DNA from: Cryobacterium levicorallinum
GTDB taxonomy: Bacteria; Actinomycetota; Actinomycetes; Actinomycetales; Microbacteriaceae
Reading direction: 5' to 3'
DNA length: 64,000 bases
Assembly: GCF_004402405.1 (NCBI RefSeq)
Contig: NZ_SOFE01000022.1
Coordinates: 62,001-126,000, forward strand
The notes under the pieces were generated by a model. The model was not told where the DNA came from. It saw only the letters and a program-made list of their open reading frames with translations, and did no database searches. Below are positions 19,278 through 27,989 of this stretch, piece by piece. Each line of letters starts with the position of its first letter. The stretch's first letter is position 1. The position numbers were made by a program, and so were the translations under genes.

Positions 19278-19379
19278 AGCGCACCCGATATGGGTGGCCG
19301 CGCTCGGTTTGGCGGCGCGGCACGCAGGACCGCGCCCGATATCGGTAGCCGCTACGGTAACGGGCGTAGCGCGCACCAG
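19278..19379. repeat. Imperfect tandem direct repeat, two units of about 48 nt
   Basis: Unit 1 (about 19278-19325) and unit 2 (about 19328-19379) share GC-CCCGATAT-GGT-GCCGC, a later GGT, and a GCGC/CACCAG-like end, with scattered mismatches. Unit 2 contains the palindrome CCGATATCGG. It lies in the convergent gap between phoU and gpmA. No ORF is convincing there. Confidence 0.5.
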
Positions 19380-19407
19380 TTTCGGGCGCGCTCATAACCT
19401 GCGGGCA

Positions 19408-19447
19408 CATAGAAGGCCCCGGAGCACCTGCTCCGGGGCCTTCTATG
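19408..19447. terminator. Long perfect palindrome behind gpmA, probable bidirectional terminator
   Basis: CATAGAAGGCCCCGGAGCA (19408-19426), 2-nt loop, and its exact complement to 19447: 19-bp arms. It sits 5 nt past the gpmA stop and faces the phoU terminator across the convergent gap. Short T-rich ends occur on both sides. Confidence 0.75.
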
Positions 19448-19451
19448 GGGG

Positions 19452-20204
19452 CTACTTCTTGTTGCCCTGGGCTGCGACGGCGGCAGCTCCGGCGGCAGCG
19501 GCCTCGGCGTCGAGGTATTCCCCCGGGCCAAGCGGCATGAAGTCTTCGCCGAGCCGATATACCAGCGGGATTCCGGTGGGGATGTTCAGTTCGGCGATGT
19601 CGGCGTCGCTGATGCCGTCGAGGTGCTTGACCAGGGCACGCAGGGAGTTGCCGTGCGCGGTCACCAGGACGGTCTTGTTCGCCTGCAGGTCGGGCACGAT
19701 GTCGGACTGCCAGTAGGGCAGCATCCGCTCGACGACGTCTTTGAGGCATTCGGTGCGGGGAAGGTCGTCGCCGAGGTCGGCGTAGCGCGCGTCGTGCGCC
19801 TGCGAGAACTCGCTGGAGTCGTCGAGCACGGGCGGCGGGGTGTCGTAGGAGCGGCGCCACAGCATGAACTGCTCCTGGCCGAACTTGGCCTGGGTGGCCG
19901 CCTTGTCGAGGCCCTGCAGTCCGCCGTAGTGGCGTTCGTTGAGGCGCCAGGAGCGCTTGACCGGGATCCACGAGCGGTCGGCTTCTTCGAGCGCGAGGTT
20001 CGCCGTCTGGATGGCGCGGGACAGCAGGCTGGTGTGCAGCACGTCGGGCAGTAGGCCGGCGTCCTTGAGCAGTACACCGGCGCGCGCGGCTTCGGTGGCA
20101 CCCTGCTCGCTGAGGCGAACGTCCACCCAGCCGGTGAACAGGTTCTGCTGATTCCAGGTGCTTTGGCCGTGGCGGAGGAGGACGAGTGTGTAGGGGGCAG
20201 ACAT
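19452..20204 (-). CDS. gpmA: 2,3-bisphosphoglycerate-dependent phosphoglycerate mutase
   Basis: 250 residues. Histidine-phosphatase core [15 protein letters not shown] with the phospho-acceptor His, [22 protein letters not shown], and second His in [14 protein letters not shown]. It interconverts 3- and 2-phosphoglycerate in glycolysis and gluconeogenesis. The C-terminal tail is Ala-rich. Its closeness to senX3-regX3 matches Mycobacterium gpm1-senX3-regX3, here with phoU inserted between. Confidence 0.95.
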   Translation of the reverse strand: MSAPYTLVLLRHGQSTWNQQNLFTGWVDVRLSEQGATEAARAGVLLKDAGLLPDVLHTSLLSRAIQTANLALEEADRSWIPVKRSWRLNERHYGGLQGLDKAATQAKFGQEQFMLWRRSYDTPPPVLDDSSEFSQAHDARYADLGDDLPRTECLKDVVERMLPYWQSDIVPDLQANKTVLVTAHGNSLRALVKHLDGISDADIAELNIPTGIPLVYRLGEDFMPLGPGEYLDAEAAAAGAAAVAAQGNKK

Positions 20205-20267
20205 GTGCCCACTCTATCGAGCGTGCGTGACGCAATTGCGCCGGAGCGCACCCGCCGGCGGGGGCTA

Positions 20268-20350
20268 ATTCAGGAAAACTGGTCACAACGGGTGCCGCCA
20301 CCCGCGCCTACACGCGGGAAGCAGCATCCGTCACAGAGGATTTCCTGAAT
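20268..20350. repeat. Nested inverted repeats upstream of gpmA
   Basis: Outer arms ATTCAGGAAA (20268-20277) and TTTCCTGAAT (20341-20350) are perfect over 10 bp, spaced 63 nt apart. Inside is a second perfect hairpin CCCGCG-CCTACA-CGCGGG (20301-20318) and one GCATCCG word (20324-20330). It lies between ygfZ and gpmA on the minus strand, so it may be a terminator, leader element or small mobile repeat. Confidence 0.5.
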
Positions 20351-20389
20351 AAGCCATCGAAAGTCGGCGAGCCCGGGGACCCTGGAAGG

Positions 20390-21658
20390 TCAGCGAACGG
20401 GGGTGCGAACTCCGAGGCGGGGCAGACGGGGAATGTCGGCGACCGACCCGGCGGACTGCGGCACGATGATCTCCTGGCCGGCCGAGATGGAGATGCCCTC
20501 GGACTCGACGTAGAGCGTCGATGCGCCCGGGATGGTGCGCTTGATCACGGCGAGCGCGATCGGTCCGAGCTCATAGTGGATGGCACTCGACGTGATGCTG
20601 CCGACAACGACCCGTTCGGGCTCGGCTTCGGGCCGGACGCGGTCGGCCTGCACCGGGTCGCCGGGCGCGGGCAGCACGCCTTCCGACCCGTCGAGGTGCA
20701 GCATGACGAGGCGGCGCGGCGGGTGGCCGAGGTTGTGCACCTTGGCCACGGTTTCCTGTCCGCGGTAGCAGCCCTTGCTGAGGTGCACGGCGGTGCGCAG
20801 CCAGTCCAGCTCGTGCGGGATGCTCTTCTCATCGACCTCCCGGGCCCGGCGCGGACGCCACGCGGCGATGCGCAGCGCCTCGAGCGCGAGCAGTCCGGCC
20901 GATTTTACCAGTGAAGCTGATGCTGCAGCGCCGGTTGGGACTGGGGCGGCCGGGTCGGAGGCGGGCGCGGTTGCGGCGGGCGTGGCGGACTCGGGCCTGA
21001 CGGTGAGGGCGCCGGCGGCGAGTGCGTCACGCAGGGCGGGGAGGCTGGCGCGGGCCACGAGGGTCTCGGTGTAGGTCCAGCGGGTTCCGGGATGCTCGGG
21101 CGCCTCGGCATACTGATAGCCGCCTCGGGCGACAGTGGCCCAAGGATCCAGCCAGGTCAGCGGCACGCCGTTCGGGGCGGCGGCGGTGATGCCAACGGAG
21201 GCGGGGGCATCCGTCATGGCGCCGATGGTGGCGTAGGCGAGGGTGTGGTCGACGACCTGCACCCGCAGCATGAACTTCATGCGGTCGAGGAAGGTTTGCA
21301 GGCCGGGCAGCTCGGCGGCCTCAACGAGGAGCCAGGTTTCGACGCCGTCATCGAGCACGCGGACGGCGTACTGAAGGTGTCCGTTGGGGTCGAGCAACAG
21401 CATCTCGGTGGATTCGCCGGGGGCGAGGGTTTTGAGTTCCTGGCTGGCGATGGAGTTGAGCCAGCTGAGACGGTCGGGGCCGGCGACGGAAAGCACGCCG
21501 CGGTGCGAGAGGTCGACGATGGCGTGTCCGGCAACGAGCGAGCGTTGTTCGATCATGGGGTTGCCGTAGTGCGCGGCGACGCCGGCATCGATTCCCGCGG
21601 ACTGCACCGCGCCGGGCAGTCCGAGCAGCGGTGAGACGGTTGTTGCCGGGTCAGTCAT
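20390..21658 (-). CDS. ygfZ: YgfZ/GcvT-domain folate-binding Fe-S assembly protein
   Basis: 422 residues from ATG 21658; a 22-codon upstream extension is improbable. The diagnostic YgfZ motif KGCYRGQE is present near residue 292, and the GcvT-like N-terminal domain starts VDLSHRGVLSVAGPDRLSWL. It helps assemble or repair some Fe-S enzymes with folate as cofactor. An Ala/Pro-rich insertion (TPAATAPASDPAAPVPTGAA) of about 30 residues sits between the domains, absent from short homologues. Confidence 0.9.
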   Translation of the reverse strand: MTDPATTVSPLLGLPGAVQSAGIDAGVAAHYGNPMIEQRSLVAGHAIVDLSHRGVLSVAGPDRLSWLNSIASQELKTLAPGESTEMLLLDPNGHLQYAVRVLDDGVETWLLVEAAELPGLQTFLDRMKFMLRVQVVDHTLAYATIGAMTDAPASVGITAAAPNGVPLTWLDPWATVARGGYQYAEAPEHPGTRWTYTETLVARASLPALRDALAAGALTVRPESATPAATAPASDPAAPVPTGAAASASLVKSAGLLALEALRIAAWRPRRAREVDEKSIPHELDWLRTAVHLSKGCYRGQETVAKVHNLGHPPRRLVMLHLDGSEGVLPAPGDPVQADRVRPEAEPERVVVGSITSSAIHYELGPIALAVIKRTIPGASTLYVESEGISISAGQEIIVPQSAGSVADIPRLPRLGVRTPVR

Positions 21659-21889
21659 GGCACTCAATTCTGCCGATCCGGGTTGACGGTCGGCGATCGT
21701 GCTTGGGGGCGTGCTCGTTGGCACGGCTCATGCACTAACAACACTACGGCCCGCGGATTTATTCGACAGGCGTGGGGCGTCGGATGACTCGTGGCACTCG
21801 TTCACGTTGAGAACACTCCTACGAACAAGTCCCGCCAGCCTTTACCAGTGCCACGACGCGTCGGCAACCCAGATGGCACAGAAGCAGGG

Positions 21890-22657
21890 CTAGGAGACCC
21901 GGGCGAGGCGGCCGGAGGCGTGGGTGCGCAGGTCCTGGCCCAGGGCGGCGATGTCCCAGGCCCAAAGCAGGTCATTGTCGACCAAGCCGTAGAGGCGGGT
22001 GGCGGCCGCGTAGGGCTTGGATCCGGCGGTGCGCAGCACGGCATCCGTGGCGAGGTCGATACGGGGGCCCTTTACCTGGCCGAGGTAGAGTTCGGCGACG
22101 CCGCCGGGATGCACGAGCGTGACCTCGATGTCGAAACCACCGTCACGATTGCGCAACGTTTCAACGGCCGCCGCCGAGGTGAACGGGCGCTCCCCCATGC
22201 CCGGCAGCATGCCGGGCCCCGGGTCGCCGTCACTCTGGTGACGACTGAGCCGCCAATACCCGGTTTCGGTGACCAGCGGGAGCTTCTCGTCGGACAGCAT
22301 CTCGGGCGGCAGCGTCGGGGCCGGCGTGGCGACATCCGTTTCAGAGGGAACGTTTTGTTCAGCCAAAGCGGATGCGGCATCCGCCTCAAAAGCAGCGCCA
22401 GAACCAGAAGCGCCCTCGGACTCGGGCACAGCGGTATCCGATTTAGAGGCGGCCGCAGCCAGCGGCTCCAGCCAGGTATACGAGCTGTAGTTCAGGTGCG
22501 GCAGACCGTCGTGGCTGAAGCTGATGCGGTGGCCGAAGGTACGGCTGACCGACTCCTCGCCGATTTTGTATTCGAGCACACCGGAACCTTCCCAGACTCC
22601 GATCAACCAGGAGAGTGGAACAAGTTCGGACGGCAAACCGACCGGAAGGTCAAACAT
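21890..22657 (-). CDS. Nitrobindin-like (FABP-family) heme-binding protein with a low-complexity insert
   Basis: 255 residues. The N-terminus PLSWLIGVWEGSGVLEY carries the nitrobindin GxWxGxG signature (20-26); YWRLSRH, VETLRN, VELYLG-type strands and a C-terminal His (about 246) fit the ten-stranded beta-barrel that binds heme in the family. An insert of about 60 residues (66-127), rich in Ala, Ser, Glu and Pro, interrupts the barrel. Mycobacterium Rv0813c is the likely counterpart, near glnR and mshD as here. Its role may be in nitric oxide or peroxynitrite chemistry. Confidence 0.8.
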   Translation of the reverse strand: MFDLPVGLPSELVPLSWLIGVWEGSGVLEYKIGEESVSRTFGHRISFSHDGLPHLNYSSYTWLEPLAAAASKSDTAVPESEGASGSGAAFEADAASALAEQNVPSETDVATPAPTLPPEMLSDEKLPLVTETGYWRLSRHQSDGDPGPGMLPGMGERPFTSAAAVETLRNRDGGFDIEVTLVHPGGVAELYLGQVKGPRIDLATDAVLRTAGSKPYAAATRLYGLVDNDLLWAWDIAALGQDLRTHASGRLARVS

Positions 22658-22663
22658 GCGTAC

Positions 22664-22777
22664 TTACCGCTGCCCCCGGAACAGCTTGAAAACGACCATG
22701 CCGGATACCCAGGCGATCGACAAGCTGGCCAGTCCGAGCAGGCCTAAAAAGAAAAGTTCCAGTGCTAACAGATCCAT
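22664..22777 (-). CDS. Small single-span membrane protein (37 residues)
   Basis: ATG 22777 to TAA 22664. The sequence starts MDLLALELFFLGLLGLASLS and ends FKLFRGQR: one long hydrophobic helix with a basic C-terminal tail. It stops 6 nt before the nitrobindin-like ATG, so coupled translation is likely. No clear SD. It is too short for most gene callers; coding is inferred from composition, topology and spacing. Function unknown. Confidence 0.5.
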   Translation of the reverse strand: MDLLALELFFLGLLGLASLSIAWVSGMVVFKLFRGQR

Positions 22778-22797
22778 GCTGCGAGTCTAGCGGGAGC

Positions 22798-23079
22798 TCA
22801 GAGCAGAGCGACCACAATCGTCGCCGCGACGAGGATCACGAGGGCGCCGGCGATGCTCAGCGTGACCCGTTTCACGTAACCTTCTTTGGTTCCGGTGGCG
22901 ATCTGCAGTCCGAGCGTGACGAGCGTGCAGCCGGCCAGGGTGAGCCCGAACCAGCCGAGCGCCGACGCCGGCGTGGCGAGCAATCCGGTGAGAATGGCCC
23001 CCACAATCGCCAGTAACCACACGGTCGCGATCGTTCTCCAGTGCCAGCTCACGTCTCTATTGTGCCTGAACGGTCGCAT
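22798..23079 (-). CDS. Small conserved-type membrane protein, unknown function
   Basis: 93 residues from ATG 23079 (GTG 23052 is an alternative start). Three hydrophobic spans (about 17-38, 41-61, 72-92) with a basic loop GTKEGYVKRV between the last two. It lies upstream of the 37-residue gene and divergent from the glnR-like gene. Not recognised as a named family. Confidence 0.65.
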   Translation of the reverse strand: MRPFRHNRDVSWHWRTIATVWLLAIVGAILTGLLATPASALGWFGLTLAGCTLVTLGLQIATGTKEGYVKRVTLSIAGALVILVAATIVVALL

Positions 23080-23124
23080 CCCGTGGCACGCTAGTATGAA
23101 ATTCGAGACACTTGGAGGGCGCCC

Positions 23125-23817
23125 GTGGCGCAGTTGTTGATCCTGACCTCGGCGGCCAACAATGACGTACTCCCCGCCCTGGCGTTGCTGTCACACAGCG
23201 CGAAACTGATTCCCGCCCAAGCGGATCAGCTCCTTCACGCCCCGGATTCTGATCTGATTTTGGTGGATGCCCGCAGCAACCTTGCCGCGGCCAAGTCGCT
23301 CTGCCAGATTCTGCGCACGATGGGCACCATTACTCCCCTGCTTCTCGTCATCACCGAGGGCGGACTGGCCGCGGTCAGTCCGGACTGGGGCGTCGACGAT
23401 GTCATTCTCGACACGGCCGGCCCAGCCGAAGTGGATGCCCGTATCCGCCTGAGCATCGGCCGGCTCGCCCAGACGGTGCCCTCGAACACGATCCGCGCGG
23501 CCGGAGTCGTGATCGACGAGGCGAGCTACTCGGCCAAGGTGCACGGAAAACCGCTCGACCTCACCTATAAGGAGTTCGAACTGCTGCGGTTCCTGGCCGC
23601 GCATCCGTCACGGGTGTTCACCCGTGAACAGCTCTTGAGCGAGGTTTGGGGCTACGACTATTTCGGCGGCACTCGCACGGTCGACGTGCACGTGCGGCGC
23701 CTGCGCGCCAAGCTGGGCGACCAGGAATCGCTCATCGGCACCGTACGCAACGTCGGCTACCGGTTCAATGTGCACGAGGAAAACGATGAGCGAGTTCCCA
23801 ATTCTCTCCGCGCTTAG
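23125..23817 (+). CDS. glnR: GlnR-type orphan OmpR-family regulator
   Basis: 230 residues from GTG 23125 with SD GGAGGGC. The receiver-like domain is atypical: residues 8-9 are T/S instead of the acidic pair, and TAGP replaces the usual T-K-P switch, though D48 remains. The winged helix (about 135-220: [40 protein letters not shown]) is intact. Mycobacterial GlnR is likewise phosphorylation-independent and precedes mshD, so this is probably the global nitrogen regulator. It overlaps mshD by 32 nt. Confidence 0.8.
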   Translation: MAQLLILTSAANNDVLPALALLSHSAKLIPAQADQLLHAPDSDLILVDARSNLAAAKSLCQILRTMGTITPLLLVITEGGLAAVSPDWGVDDVILDTAGPAEVDARIRLSIGRLAQTVPSNTIRAAGVVIDEASYSAKVHGKPLDLTYKEFELLRFLAAHPSRVFTREQLLSEVWGYDYFGGTRTVDVHVRRLRAKLGDQESLIGTVRNVGYRFNVHEENDERVPNSLRA

Positions 23818-24661
23818 TAAAACGGATGCCGCCGGGCTGACCGAATTCCACCGCATCGCCGCGGAGGCGCTCGCCTTCGACGGCTACGCGCCCTTCAACG
23901 AGCAGGGGCTGTTCGACCTGCACAGCGGCCTGCGGACCGCCTATTTGGTGCGATCGAACGACCTTCTGGTGGGGGCGGCGCTGGCTGGGCGCGGCGAAAT
24001 CGACCTGGTTATTACGCCGGAGTGTCGCCGACGCGGGTACGGACGGGCGGCATGGGGCGAACTCGGCGCGCTCGAGCCCGGCGAAGTGACCGCGTGGTCG
24101 CACGGCGACCACCCCGGCGCGCGCGCCCTGGCGGTCGAGCTGAACTTCGTCGCGGTGCGAACCCTTTTGGAATTGCGCAAGACATTGGCGGACACCATGG
24201 AGTCGGCATCCGTTTCCCTGGATGGCGCAGGCATTTCGGCATTTCGGCCAGGCCTGGACGATGCGGAGTGGGTTGACCTGAACGCGCTCGTGTTTGCGAC
24301 GCACCCGGAACAGGGCGCTATTACCGAGGCCGACCTGGCAGCGCGACAGGCCGAGTCGTGGTTCAGCAGCGACGACTTTCTGATTCTGCGGGACGTTGAG
24401 GGTCGCATGATCGGCTACAACTGGCTGAAAATTGACGGGGCGATCGGCGAGATCTATGTGATCGGGGTGTATCCGGATGCCGCCGGTCACGGCTTCGGCC
24501 GCGCGCTCATGCAGGCGGGGCTTCAGCGCTTGCACGCTGCCGGCTGCAGTACAGCCGCCCTCTACGTGGAGGCCGACAGCGCCGGCGCCGTGCACCTGTA
24601 TCGGTCGCTCGGTTTCACCGACCACACGGTCGACGTGCAGTACCGCCGCCTCGCCGGCTGA
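23786..24661 (+). CDS. mshD: Mycothiol synthase MshD
   Basis: 291 residues from ATG 23786 (GAGG upstream), starting inside the end of the glnR-like gene. Two GNAT folds: the first about 45-130 and the active C-terminal one about 145-291, with acetyl-CoA loop [15 protein letters not shown] and [20 protein letters not shown]. It adds acetyl from acetyl-CoA to Cys-GlcN-Ins, the last step of mycothiol synthesis. Mycothiol is restricted to actinobacteria. Confidence 0.92.
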   Translation: MSEFPILSALSKTDAAGLTEFHRIAAEALAFDGYAPFNEQGLFDLHSGLRTAYLVRSNDLLVGAALAGRGEIDLVITPECRRRGYGRAAWGELGALEPGEVTAWSHGDHPGARALAVELNFVAVRTLLELRKTLADTMESASVSLDGAGISAFRPGLDDAEWVDLNALVFATHPEQGAITEADLAARQAESWFSSDDFLILRDVEGRMIGYNWLKIDGAIGEIYVIGVYPDAAGHGFGRALMQAGLQRLHAAGCSTAALYVEADSAGAVHLYRSLGFTDHTVDVQYRRLAG

Positions 24662-24812
24662 GGCCATTTCATCCGGTCGGAGCCGACTCGCAGGGTAACA
24701 CCGGCGAGTTAATCTGGGCGACGCGCCGAAAAGTCAACGGCTCAGAGAATATTTCGTCAGACGTTCACCCGGTTCGTCGCGGTGGCGTGACCAAGGGTGT
24801 CAGGATGGACAG

Positions 24813-26987
24813 ATGGACGGCGAAATCACTCAAGCGGACTCGGGTCTCGGAACGGACTTCGATGACGACTTCGACCCACTCTTCTCAAAACTCGATCCGG
24901 CGCTGCCCGACGACCGTTACCTCGACCGCGAGCTGAGCTGGCTCGCCTTCAACCAGCGCGTGCTCGAACTGGCCGAGGACGAGTCCCTTCCGGTGCTGGA
25001 ACGCACCAACTTTCTCGCCATCTTCGCCAGTAACCTCGACGAATTCTTCATGGTGCGCGTCGCCGGCCTGAAGCGCCGCATCCTCACCGGTCTGGCCGTT
25101 CCGACGAACGTCGGCCGGGCCCCGCAGGACGTACTGAGCGACATCTCGGCGGCCGCCCACGCCCTGCAGGATCGCCACGCCCTCGCTTTTCAGAACCTCG
25201 TGCGGCCCGCCCTCGCCACGGCCGGCGTCGACGTCGTCGACTGGCAGAGCCTCGGCGACGCCGACCGTCGCTCGCTGCGCACCTACTTCTCCAACCAGAT
25301 ATTTCCGGTGCTGATGCCCCTGGCCGTCGACCCCGCGCATCCGTTCCCCTATATCTCCGGCCTCTCCCTCAACCTGGCCGTGCGGGTGCGCAACACCAAA
25401 ACGGGCAAGCAAGAGTTCGCCCGGCTCAAGGTGCCACCGATGCTGCCGCGCTTCGTGCGGGTCGACCGCACCGAGTCGGTCGATCGCATCCGCTATATCG
25501 CGCTCGAAGACCTCATCGCCAACCAGCTCGGCGACCTGTTTCCGGGCATGGAAATTCTGGAACACCACGTGTTTCGGGTCACCCGTAACGAAGACGTCGA
25601 AATCGACGAGGACGAAACCGAGAACCTGATCAAAGCTCTCGAGAAGGAGCTGCTGCGGCGCCGGTTCGGCCCGCCCATTCGACTGGAGATCACCGAGGAC
25701 ATGGACGAGGTCACCCTCGGGCTGCTCGTGCGCGAACTCGACGTGACCGAGCAGGAGGTCTACCACCTGCCGGCGCCGCTCGACCTCGGCGGGCTGTTCG
25801 ACCTGCGCATCGACCGCCCCGACCTGCACTTCGCCAAGCACTTACCGACCACGGCCGCGCAGCTGCTGCCGAGCGAGCCGAACGCCGAGCAGGACATCTT
25901 TACGGCGGTCGCACGGCGCGACGTGCTGCTGCACCACCCCTACGAGTCATTCGCCACGAGCGTGCAGGCGTTTCTGGAGCAGGCCGCGGCCGACCCGAAC
26001 GTGCTCGCCATTAAACAGACGCTGTACCGCACAAGCGGAGACAGCCCCATCGTCGAGGCGCTCATCGCCGCCGCCGACAGCGGCAAGCAGGTGCTCGCCC
26101 TGGTCGAGATCAAGGCACGGTTCGACGAGCAGGCCAACATCACCTGGGCACGCAAGCTGGAAAAGGCCGGCGTGCACGTCGTCTACGGACTGGTCGGCCT
26201 CAAGACGCACTGCAAGCTCGCCCTCGTGGTGCGCTACGAGAAGGGCGTTTTGCGGCACTACAGCCACATCGGCACCGGAAACTACAACCCGAAGACCAGC
26301 CGCATCTACGAAGACCTCGGCTTGCTGACAGCGGATGCCCAGGTCGGCAAGGACCTCACCCGCCTGTTCAACGAGTTGTCGGGTTACGCCATCGAGAAGA
26401 AGTTCAAGCGACTGCTCGTGGCTCCCCTGCATTTGCGCAAGGCCCTGCTCAAGCAGATCCAGGCGGAAACCGACAACGCCCTCTCGGGGGCGACCAGCGG
26501 CATCCGCATCAAGGTCAACTCGATGGTCGACGAGGACATCATCGACGCGCTGTACCGGGCCAGCCAGGCCGGCGTGCACGTCGACGTCTGGGTGCGCGGC
26601 ATTTGCAGCCTCAAGCCGGGCGTTCCCGGCATGAGCGAGAATATTCGGGTGCGGTCGATTCTCGGCCGGTACCTCGAGCACTCGCGCATCTTCTCCTTTC
26701 ACAACCTCGGGGACACGCAGGTGTTCATCGGCAGCGCCGACATGATGCACCGCAACCTCGACCGCCGGGTGGAGGCGCTCGTGCGACTGGTCGACCCGGA
26801 ACATCTGCTCGAGATCGAGGCGCTGTTCGAACGGGCCATGGACGATCGAACCTCCAGTTGGTGGCTCGATGACACCGGTCACTGGACCCGCCACGACGTC
26901 GACGAGAACGGCGTGCACCTCAGCGACATGCAGAACCGGTTGATGCAGCAGATCAGTGCCCGCAAACGACCGCCGGCGCGGCGCTGA
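24813..26987 (+). CDS. ppk1: Polyphosphate kinase 1
   Basis: 724 residues. N-terminal domain [19 protein letters not shown], head domain, and two PLD-like catalytic domains with [13 protein letters not shown] (catalytic His), [20 protein letters not shown] and [13 protein letters not shown]. It reversibly polymerises ATP gamma-phosphate into polyphosphate at the membrane or cytosol. A GTTCACC half-site (24763-24769) upstream may tie it to RegX3. It overlaps mutT1 by one base (TGATG), as in the Mycobacterium ppk-mutT1 pair. Confidence 0.95.
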   Translation: MDGEITQADSGLGTDFDDDFDPLFSKLDPALPDDRYLDRELSWLAFNQRVLELAEDESLPVLERTNFLAIFASNLDEFFMVRVAGLKRRILTGLAVPTNVGRAPQDVLSDISAAAHALQDRHALAFQNLVRPALATAGVDVVDWQSLGDADRRSLRTYFSNQIFPVLMPLAVDPAHPFPYISGLSLNLAVRVRNTKTGKQEFARLKVPPMLPRFVRVDRTESVDRIRYIALEDLIANQLGDLFPGMEILEHHVFRVTRNEDVEIDEDETENLIKALEKELLRRRFGPPIRLEITEDMDEVTLGLLVRELDVTEQEVYHLPAPLDLGGLFDLRIDRPDLHFAKHLPTTAAQLLPSEPNAEQDIFTAVARRDVLLHHPYESFATSVQAFLEQAAADPNVLAIKQTLYRTSGDSPIVEALIAAADSGKQVLALVEIKARFDEQANITWARKLEKAGVHVVYGLVGLKTHCKLALVVRYEKGVLRHYSHIGTGNYNPKTSRIYEDLGLLTADAQVGKDLTRLFNELSGYAIEKKFKRLLVAPLHLRKALLKQIQAETDNALSGATSGIRIKVNSMVDEDIIDALYRASQAGVHVDVWVRGICSLKPGVPGMSENIRVRSILGRYLEHSRIFSFHNLGDTQVFIGSADMMHRNLDRRVEALVRLVDPEHLLEIEALFERAMDDRTSSWWLDDTGHWTRHDVDENGVHLSDMQNRLMQQISARKRPPARR

Positions 26988-27934
26988 TGGCGGTCAAGAC
27001 CACCGACCCGAACGTGTACGCCGCCGGAGCCGTCTGCTGGCGCCTGATCGACGGCCGCATGCACGTGCTGCTCATTCACCGCACCGTGCACGGCGATGTC
27101 ACCATCCCCAAGGGCAAGGTGGATCCTGGCGAGTCACTGCCCCGCACCGCGGTCCGCGAGGTCGCGGAAGAGACCGGGCTGGACGTGGCGCTCGGGGTTC
27201 CGCTCGGGGTGTCGCACTACGACATGCCCGACGGCCGCACCAAGATTGTGCACTACTGGGCCGCCGAAATCACGCCGGACGCGATCGCGCGGTCAACCTT
27301 CGTTCCCAACGGTGAGGTCGCCGCGATCGAGTGGGTGACCATCAAAAAGGCCCGCAGCTACCTGAGCTACCCGGCCGATGTCGAGATTCTCGAGACGTTC
27401 TCCGCCCTCGTCGAGTCCGGCGTCACCCGCACGTTCGCGCTGATCGCGCTGCGCCATGGCAAGGCCGCGCCGCGCACCGGCGCCGGCCCCGATGCGCGTC
27501 GTCCACTGACGGCACGCGGGGTCACGCAGGCAACGGACCTCGTGGCCACGATCACGGCCTGGCGCCCGCTGCGCATTATCTCGAGCACGGCCGTGCGGTG
27601 CGTCACGACGGTGGCTCCGCTCGCCGCCGCTACGGGCATCCCGATCAAGCAGACGGATCTGATCTGCCAGGACGCGCTCGAAAGCGGTGAAGCGGATGTT
27701 CGCTCCATCGTCGGCAAGCGCGTACGCTCCCGCAAAACCGCTGTTTTGTGCAGCCACGGTCCGGTGCTGCCTGAGATCATGCGGGAAATCGCGTTGGCTA
27801 CCGGGAGTCAGCCGACCACGGCGCTGTTCGACGCCGCAGACCTCGACACCGGCGGGTTCTCGATCGTGCACCTGTCGTCGGAGAACCCGGCCGCGGGCAT
27901 CCTGGCCATCGAGACGTTCCGCGCGACCGCCTGA
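26987..27934 (+). CDS. mutT1: MutT1-type Nudix hydrolase fused to a histidine phosphatase domain
   Basis: 315 residues. A complete Nudix box runs G43 to L65 (GKVDPGESLPRTAVREVAEE, then TGL). The C-terminal half (about 150-315) is a SixA-like phosphoglycerate-mutase fold with ALRHGKAAP and CSHGPVLPE histidines. The mycobacterial homologue hydrolyses 8-oxo-GTP and diadenosine polyphosphates. It is translationally coupled to ppk1 and convergent with map (55-nt gap). Confidence 0.92.
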   Translation: MAVKTTDPNVYAAGAVCWRLIDGRMHVLLIHRTVHGDVTIPKGKVDPGESLPRTAVREVAEETGLDVALGVPLGVSHYDMPDGRTKIVHYWAAEITPDAIARSTFVPNGEVAAIEWVTIKKARSYLSYPADVEILETFSALVESGVTRTFALIALRHGKAAPRTGAGPDARRPLTARGVTQATDLVATITAWRPLRIISSTAVRCVTTVAPLAAATGIPIKQTDLICQDALESGEADVRSIVGKRVRSRKTAVLCSHGPVLPEIMREIALATGSQPTTALFDAADLDTGGFSIVHLSSENPAAGILAIETFRATA

Positions 27935-27989
27935 CCCGCTTTTCGCGGGGGGCGCTCGCTTTGGTCGACGGCGGTCTCGCGAAGCGGCG

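Noticed and set aside
18958-20301. 447-codon minus-strand ORF spanning the phoU-gpmA gap
   Set aside because: It crosses two terminators and overlaps gpmA and phoU in wrong frames; no domain.
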